Assembly (NCBI GenBank): GCA_014377905.1 | Contig: JACMOQ010000662.1 | Span: 1 to 9,422, forward strand | Length of the DNA stretch: 9,422 bases | Source of the DNA: Acetobacteraceae bacterium | Lineage (GTDB): Bacteria > Pseudomonadota > Alphaproteobacteria > Acetobacterales > Acetobacteraceae | Reading direction: 5' to 3' | Shown: piece by piece, positions 5,500-9,422 of the stretch | Position numbering within the stretch: the stretch's first letter is position 1 | How the letters are laid out: each line of letters starts with the position of its first letter | Notes under the pieces: model-generated | The model's input: only the letters and a program-made list of their open reading frames with translations | Databases searched by the model: none | What the model was told of the DNA's origin: nothing | Program-made: the position numbers and the translations under genes

Positions 5500-7344
5500 C
5501 TAAGGCGCCAAGTCCGGTTTCACGATTTCTTGCCGCAGCGCTTCAATCTGGTCCCCGTTCAGCGTTTCTGTTGCCAGCAACGCCGTGGCCGCCCGGTCCA
5601 GCACGGCCCGATTAGCGCGCAGAATCGCCACCGCCCGCGCAAGGGCATTATCTATGAGCGCACGCACCGCGCCATCCACCGCGTCGGCGGTGCGATCGCC
5701 ATAGCTGCGTTCCTGCGGCATTTTCATCTCAGGTTGCAGGAACGGGGTGCGGTCACGATCGTACGACACGTTACCCAATGCGTCCGACATTCCGTATTGC
5801 AGCACCATGGCGCGCGCGATGTCGGTCACCCGGGCGAGATCGTCGGACGCCCCGGTCGAAACCTCGTCGAAAACCACCATTTCGGCCGCCCGTCCGCCAA
5901 GTAAAGCAGCCATTTTGCACTCGAGTTCGCCGCGCGTCATCAGATAGCGATCTTCGGTCGGGCGTTGAATGGTGTAGCCCAGCGCACCAACGCCATGCGG
6001 AATGATCGAGACCTTGTGGACGACATCGGTGCCCGGCAACGCGAGTCCAACAAAGGCATGGCCAAGTTCGTGATAGGCCACAATCCGGCGTTCCATCGGG
6101 TTGATCAGCCGGTTGCGTTTTTCCAGGCCCGCAACAATCCGTTCAACCGCATTGTTGAAATCCTCCATCTCCACTGCGTCGGCATTGCGCCTCGTGGCCA
6201 GCAAGGTCGCCTCGTTCACCAGATTGGCGAGGTCAGCACCGGTAAAGCCGGGGGTCAGGACGGCGATCTGTCCGGGTTCGACATCGACGCCCAGCTGGGA
6301 TTTTTTCAGGTGAAGCGCCAGGATTTGCACCCGGCCCGCCCGGTCCGGCCGATCAACCAGCACTTGGCGATCGAAACGACCGGCACGCAGCAGCGCCGGG
6401 TCGAGAATTTCCGGCCGATTGGTGGCCGCCAGCAAGACCAGCCCGCTGCGGGCATCGAAACCATCGAGTTCGGCGAGCAACTGATTGAGGGTTTGCTCCT
6501 TCTCGTCATTACCACCGGAAAACCCGCCACTGCCGCGGGCACGGCCAAGCGAGTCGAGTTCATCGATGAATATGATTGCCGGGGCATGTTCTCGCGCCTG
6601 GGTGAATAAATCGCGCACCCTTGCCGCACCAACGCCCACAAACATCTCAACGAATTCGGACCCTGTGATGGAAAAGAACGGCACGCTGGCTTCACCGGCG
6701 ACCGCGCGCGCCAGCAAGGTCTTGCCGGTGCCCGGCGGGCCGATCAGCAGCACGCCCTTGGGCGATCGGCCGCCAAGCCTGCCGTAGGATTTTGGGTCCC
6801 TAAGGAAATTAACAATCTCAACCAGCTCGATTTTGGCTTCATCCACGCCAGCAACATCGGCGAAGGTGACTTTGGTATCTGTATCGACATAAATCTTGGC
6901 GCGGCTTTTGCCGATCGACATTAAGCCGCCGCCAATGCCGCCCTGCCCCAAACGGCGGATCATGAAGAACCAGACGCCGGCGAACATCGCCACCGGCACA
7001 ACCCATGACAGCACATCGCGCAGCCAGGTGCTGGCGATGACCCCGGTATAGGTCACGCCATGCTTGTCGAGGCTGGTCGCCAGATCGGGATCGACCCGTG
7101 TGGTGACGAAATCTTTCAGCCCGTCCGGCTCGGCGGTCTTCAAGGTGCCGCTGATCAGGTTGGCGGTGATGCTGATCTCGGCAATCCGGTCGCCGGCCAG
7201 CAAGGACTGGAAGCGGCTATACGGGATCGGGCCTGGGCGGGTGCTTGCCTGATAGAAACTCTGGAACATCAACACCGCGAACATCGCTGCGGTGATATAC
7301 CAAAAATTTATGTGGTGGGATTTTTCAACTGGGGCACGCGCCAT
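5500..7344 (-). CDS. ftsH: ATP-dependent zinc metalloprotease FtsH
   Basis: The 614-residue membrane-anchored AAA+ protease degrades membrane and some soluble proteins. Two membrane spans (about 14-31 and 108-128) flank a small periplasmic domain. The AAA module shows GPPGTGKT (Walker A, 202-209), the pore loop FVEMFVGVGAARVRDLF (231-247), FIDELDS (Walker B, 259-265) and ATNRPEILDPALLRAGRFDR (307-326; second region of homology). The protease domain has HELGH (425-429) as zinc site and STGASDDL (497-504), with D502 the expected third zinc ligand. All catalytic residues are present. It is shorter at the C terminus than E. coli FtsH (644 aa). The small departures (HELGH for HEAGH, ELDS for EIDA) suggest a secondary FtsH paralog rather than the housekeeping copy; that is an inference. 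The ATG lies 2 nt past the stop of the ThDP-enzyme gene with no clear ribosome-binding site, so it is probably translationally coupled. It converges on the oxidoreductase gene across a 38-bp gap. Confidence 0.93.
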   Translation of the reverse strand: MARAPVEKSHHINFWYITAAMFAVLMFQSFYQASTRPGPIPYSRFQSLLAGDRIAEISITANLISGTLKTAEPDGLKDFVTTRVDPDLATSLDKHGVTYTGVIASTWLRDVLSWVVPVAMFAGVWFFMIRRLGQGGIGGGLMSIGKSRAKIYVDTDTKVTFADVAGVDEAKIELVEIVNFLRDPKSYGRLGGRSPKGVLLIGPPGTGKTLLARAVAGEASVPFFSITGSEFVEMFVGVGAARVRDLFTQAREHAPAIIFIDELDSLGRARGSGGFSGGNDEKEQTLNQLLAELDGFDARSGLVLLAATNRPEILDPALLRAGRFDRQVLVDRPDRAGRVQILALHLKKSQLGVDVEPGQIAVLTPGFTGADLANLVNEATLLATRRNADAVEMEDFNNAVERIVAGLEKRNRLINPMERRIVAYHELGHAFVGLALPGTDVVHKVSIIPHGVGALGYTIQRPTEDRYLMTRGELECKMAALLGGRAAEMVVFDEVSTGASDDLARVTDIARAMVLQYGMSDALGNVSYDRDRTPFLQPEMKMPQERSYGDRTADAVDGAVRALIDNALARAVAILRANRAVLDRAATALLATETLNGDQIEALRQEIVKPDLAP

Positions 7345-7346
7345 GT

Positions 7347-8915
7347 TCAGGTCATCAATTCGATGACGTACGGACCCTTGCGGTTCAGCGACTGGGCGAA
7401 CAAATCGTTAAATTGCTCCATGGTGTCGGCACGTGCCGCATCAACGCCAAAGCCGTTAGCGATCTTAACGAAATCCATATCGGGGTTGCCGAGATCCATC
7501 ATATCGAGCGCGGTGCGGCCGGGATTGGCGCCGACATTTGCAAGCTCGCCCAACAGGATCTGGTATTTCCGGTTGGAGAAGATCACCGTGGTGACATCCA
7601 ACTTCTCCCGTGCTTGGGTCCAAAGGCCTTGAATGGTGTAAAGCGCTGATCCGTCGGCTTGGAGGTTAACCACGCGGCGGTTGGGAGCAGCCACGGCGCA
7701 GCCGGTTGCCATCGGGATGCCGCCCCCGATGGCGCCACCGGTCACGGTCAGCCAGTCATGCGCGCGGGCGTTCATGGTGATCGGCCAGATCGAGCGACCA
7801 AATGTTACGCTCTCATCAGCAACGATGGCGTTTTCCGGCAGTAGAACCACCAGAGATGCGGCGAATGCCTCACTGGTGATCTTGCCGCGGCCAAGCTCAC
7901 CGCCCTGATAGGTCGGCACAGGAATCGCCTTGGGCTGGCCAAGTTCTTCCGCCAGGGCTGCCAGTGCCTGAGCCTGGTCGTGGTCCGGCCGGGTCAGGAT
8001 ATGGACCACTGCGTTGGCGGGAACCGGGGTGCCGGGCTTGTTGGGATAGGCGAAGAAGATCACCGGCTTGATGGCGCCGATCAGGATGATCTGTTCGATA
8101 TCCTTCAGCAGATCGACTGCCTGATCCACCGGATACGGGATGCGCCCGATTTTATGACGGCCCGCGCCTCGTTCAATGCGACCGTTCGAGCCCTGCGCCA
8201 GCAGCATAGAGCCGTGGGCGGCAGCGATCCTGGTGGCATCCGCCAGCGGTCCGGTGCGGAGCGCGCCGTTGCCGAGCAGCATCAGGGTTTTCTTGCCATT
8301 GCGCAGGGCAGCGGCGGCATTGCGCACCACGTGGCCATCGACGATCGCGGCTTTGGGGATCGGCAATGGTGCGGCGACCATACCACCTTCGTCCCAGCAC
8401 GTATCCGATGGCAGGATCAGGGTGGCGATCTGGCCGGGCGAGGTCTGCGCGGCCTGAACGGCGACAGCTGCATCGGCGCCCACATTGGCGGCTTTGCTCG
8501 CCGTGCGCACCCAGCCCGACACGCTGCGCGCGAGGCCTTCGGTGTCCGCGGTCAACGGCGCGTCGAGCGGGCGGTGATAGGTCGCCTGATCACCAACGCA
8601 GTTCACCATCATGGTGTTGGCGCGACGGCCGTTATGGAGATTGGCCAGCCCGTTGGCGAGGCCCGGGCCACAATGCAGCAGGGTCGCTGCCGGCTTGCCG
8701 GCGATGCGCGCATAGCCGTCTGCGGCCCCGGTGACCACGCCTTCGAACAACCCGAGCACGCAGCGCATGCCCGGAACTCGGTCCAAAGCGGCGACAAAAT
8801 GCATTTCGGAGGTGCCGGGATTGGCGAAGCAAGTATCCACACCGCTGGCAAGCAAGGTATGAACAAGGCTTTCCGCCCCGTTCATGGCGGGGGTTTTCGG
8901 CGCGGTGGCGATCAT
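7347..8915 (-). CDS. Acetolactate-synthase-like ThDP-dependent enzyme
   Basis: This 522-residue member of the ThDP decarboxylase/synthase superfamily has all three domains in order. The N-terminal PYR domain starts at MNGAESLVHTLLASGVD (11-27). It contains NPGTSEMHFV (32-41) and LFEGVVTGAADGYARIAGKP (56-75), whose E58 is the Glu that activates ThDP. A central domain spans about 190-320. The PP domain has TGGAIGGGIPMATGCAVA (392-409) and the ThDP/Mg motif QADGSALYTIQGLW (419-432) through to SNRKYQ (447-452). The motif reads ADG...SN instead of the usual GDG...NN; the metal-binding D421 and N448 are kept. At 522 aa it is shorter than typical catabolic or anabolic acetolactate synthases, and no small regulatory subunit is adjacent, so true branched-chain synthesis is doubtful. 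Homologues are generally annotated as acetolactate synthase large subunit without proof. The substrate is unknown. It is co-directional with ftsH, 2 nt apart. Confidence 0.85.
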   Translation of the reverse strand: MIATAPKTPAMNGAESLVHTLLASGVDTCFANPGTSEMHFVAALDRVPGMRCVLGLFEGVVTGAADGYARIAGKPAATLLHCGPGLANGLANLHNGRRANTMMVNCVGDQATYHRPLDAPLTADTEGLARSVSGWVRTASKAANVGADAAVAVQAAQTSPGQIATLILPSDTCWDEGGMVAAPLPIPKAAIVDGHVVRNAAAALRNGKKTLMLLGNGALRTGPLADATRIAAAHGSMLLAQGSNGRIERGAGRHKIGRIPYPVDQAVDLLKDIEQIILIGAIKPVIFFAYPNKPGTPVPANAVVHILTRPDHDQAQALAALAEELGQPKAIPVPTYQGGELGRGKITSEAFAASLVVLLPENAIVADESVTFGRSIWPITMNARAHDWLTVTGGAIGGGIPMATGCAVAAPNRRVVNLQADGSALYTIQGLWTQAREKLDVTTVIFSNRKYQILLGELANVGANPGRTALDMMDLGNPDMDFVKIANGFGVDAARADTMEQFNDLFAQSLNRKGPYVIELMT

Positions 8916-8920
8916 GGTAG

Positions 8921-8927
8921 CTCCCTC
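8921..8927 (-). promoter_or_regulatory. Ribosome-binding site of the ThDP-enzyme gene
   Basis: GAGGGAG on the minus strand ends 5 nt before the ATG at 8915. It fixes the start there and excludes an in-frame GTG at 8936, which lies upstream of this site. No clear promoter was found farther upstream. Confidence 0.75.
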
Positions 8928-8987
8928 AATCAGCACTAATTTGATTGGCAGAGACTGCGCGCGCTGGTGGTTCAGTGCAAGGCTTGG

Positions 8988-9350
8988 TCAGACACGGCAA
9001 CGGCGGCGGACAACGGGAAGCGCGGCCAGACTGAACGCGAGCACTGTCATGGTCGTAGGTTCCGGGACCGATGCCAGGGCGCAAAAATCCCAGCCAACCG
9101 CCTGCAGAAGTACACCCTCCGGCGAGGTGCGGCTCTCTTGAAAAGATATTTCTTTCAAACGAGCCAGAATGGATTGCTCGACGTCCGCTTGCTTCGGGTG
9201 ACAACCACGACGACCTCGCCATAACCGCGCGTTTTGATGATGCTTAGCGGCAACGACGCACACCCCGTGTTGCTCCGCCCTGCCGGCGGTGCTGCACCCG
9301 AGGCGACCCAGTGGCCGCGATTTCCTCGGTCGGGCCAGGCGGGCATACAT
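8988..9350 (-). pseudogene. Remnant ending in a PEP-CTERM sorting signal
   Basis: The last 26 codons of this 120-codon frame form a textbook PEP-CTERM tail. VPEP (residues 95-98, bases 9057-9068) is followed by a hydrophobic helix (TTMTVLAFSLAALPVV, 99-114) and a terminal Arg cluster (RRRCR), then the stop. Such tails mark secreted proteins for exosortase processing at the cell envelope. Residues 1-90 look like no domain I know, are rich in Arg and Cys, and show no signal peptide at the frame's first ATG. The gene is therefore probably a 3' fragment or frameshifted copy whose export signal and body are lost, rather than a working protein. The frame lies about 70 bp upstream of the ThDP-enzyme gene, same strand. 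The tail match is strong; the pseudogene status is an inference. Confidence 0.6.
9131..9165. repeat. 35-bp interrupted inverted repeat
   Basis: GGCTC (9131-9135) pairs with GAGCC (9161-9165), and TTGAAA (9138-9143) pairs with TTTCAA (9153-9158), all about one centre at 9148. A symmetrical 2-nt mismatch separates the two arm segments, and the inner 9 nt are AT-rich. It lies within the degraded stretch upstream of the PEP-CTERM tail. It could be a hairpin, an operator or the trace of a mobile-element end. No T-run follows on either strand. Confidence 0.45.
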
Positions 9351-9420
9351 GGCAAGCTGGGCAGTCCTTGGTAATGAATTTCAGATCGGGCACCTGCGGG
9401 TGCGACTGCGCCAATGTCGC
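9244..9420 (-). CDS. Unrecognised reading frame entering from the right edge (3' part)
   Basis: Fifty-eight codons are open from the edge to a TAA at 9244. The first 20 or so residues (LAQSHPQVPDLKFITKDC) look like ordinary protein with mostly G/C at third positions. They are followed by CPACHVC, a CxxCxxC cluster, after which the sequence becomes low-complexity and Arg/Gly-rich with poorer codon use. This suggests a true coding end near 9350 that is disrupted by a frameshift or truncation. I cannot name the family. It overlaps the PEP-CTERM remnant frame, so at most one of the two is genuine over 9244-9350. Confidence 0.25.
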   Translation of the reverse strand, partial: ATLAQSHPQVPDLKFITKDCPACHVCPPGPTEEIAATGSPRVQHRRQGGATRGVRRCR

Positions 9421-9422
9421 CG

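Noticed and set aside
8916..8936. GTG start at 8936 for the ThDP enzyme
   Set aside because: The GAGGGAG ribosome-binding site lies downstream of this GTG and correctly spaced for the ATG at 8915.
7980..8939. A 319-codon plus-strand frame over the ThDP-enzyme gene
   Set aside because: It is antisense to a gene with full domain architecture, and its composition (Gly, His, Arg-rich) shows no protein family signal.
9171..9205. Possible third copy of the dispersed repeat (ATGGATTGCT...)
   Set aside because: Only the first ten bases match; the stem partner and the conserved CAAGGG block are absent.

Overview
The window looks like chromosomal DNA from a GC-rich alphaproteobacterium. An Acetobacteraceae-type genome is my best guess. 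This rests on recalled resemblance of the 610-1122 protein and of the intergenic hairpins to that family, together with the overall coding style. It is not a proven placement.

Layout. Left edge (1-329, minus): the N-terminal part of a Fic/DOC-family protein that carries the autoinhibitory SxxxEG helix; its catalytic core lies outside the window. Bases 330-609 hold no gene. They contain a dispersed stem-loop repeat, a CCCTCACCCC/CCCTCTCCC-type palindromic repeat and a sigma70-like promoter with a TGACA-N5-TGTCA palindrome in its spacer. The promoter sits so close to the next ATG (610) that the transcript would be leaderless. 610-1122 (plus) encodes a small Arg-rich protein of unknown function. 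Bases 1123-1286, between convergent genes, hold a perfect 14-bp palindrome, a second copy of the dispersed repeat and an 11-bp perfect hairpin.

Sugar module (1287-5461). A minus-strand pair, a beta-phosphoglucomutase-like HAD enzyme (3559-4293) overlapping a GH65 disaccharide phosphorylase (1287-3575) by 17 bp, lies divergent from a plus-strand Gfo/Idh/MocA oxidoreductase (4424-5461). The expected flow is phosphorolysis of an alpha-linked glucoside to beta-glucose-1-phosphate, then isomerisation to glucose-6-phosphate. The oxidoreductase may act on a sugar from the same pathway.

Right part. A minus-strand two-gene unit encodes an acetolactate-synthase-like ThDP enzyme (7347-8915) followed after 2 nt by an FtsH membrane protease (5500-7344). 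It converges on the oxidoreductase gene. Bases 8916-9422 have no intact gene that I can identify. They hold a minus-strand remnant ending in a clear PEP-CTERM sorting tail, a 35-bp interrupted inverted repeat and an unrecognised reading frame that enters from the right edge. This looks like decayed sequence.

I see no rRNA, tRNA, CRISPR array or intact mobile element. No clearly novel multi-gene system is visible. The points most worth following are the covarying repeat pair around the 610-1122 gene, its leaderless promoter/operator, the ThDP enzyme-FtsH coupling and the PEP-CTERM remnant.
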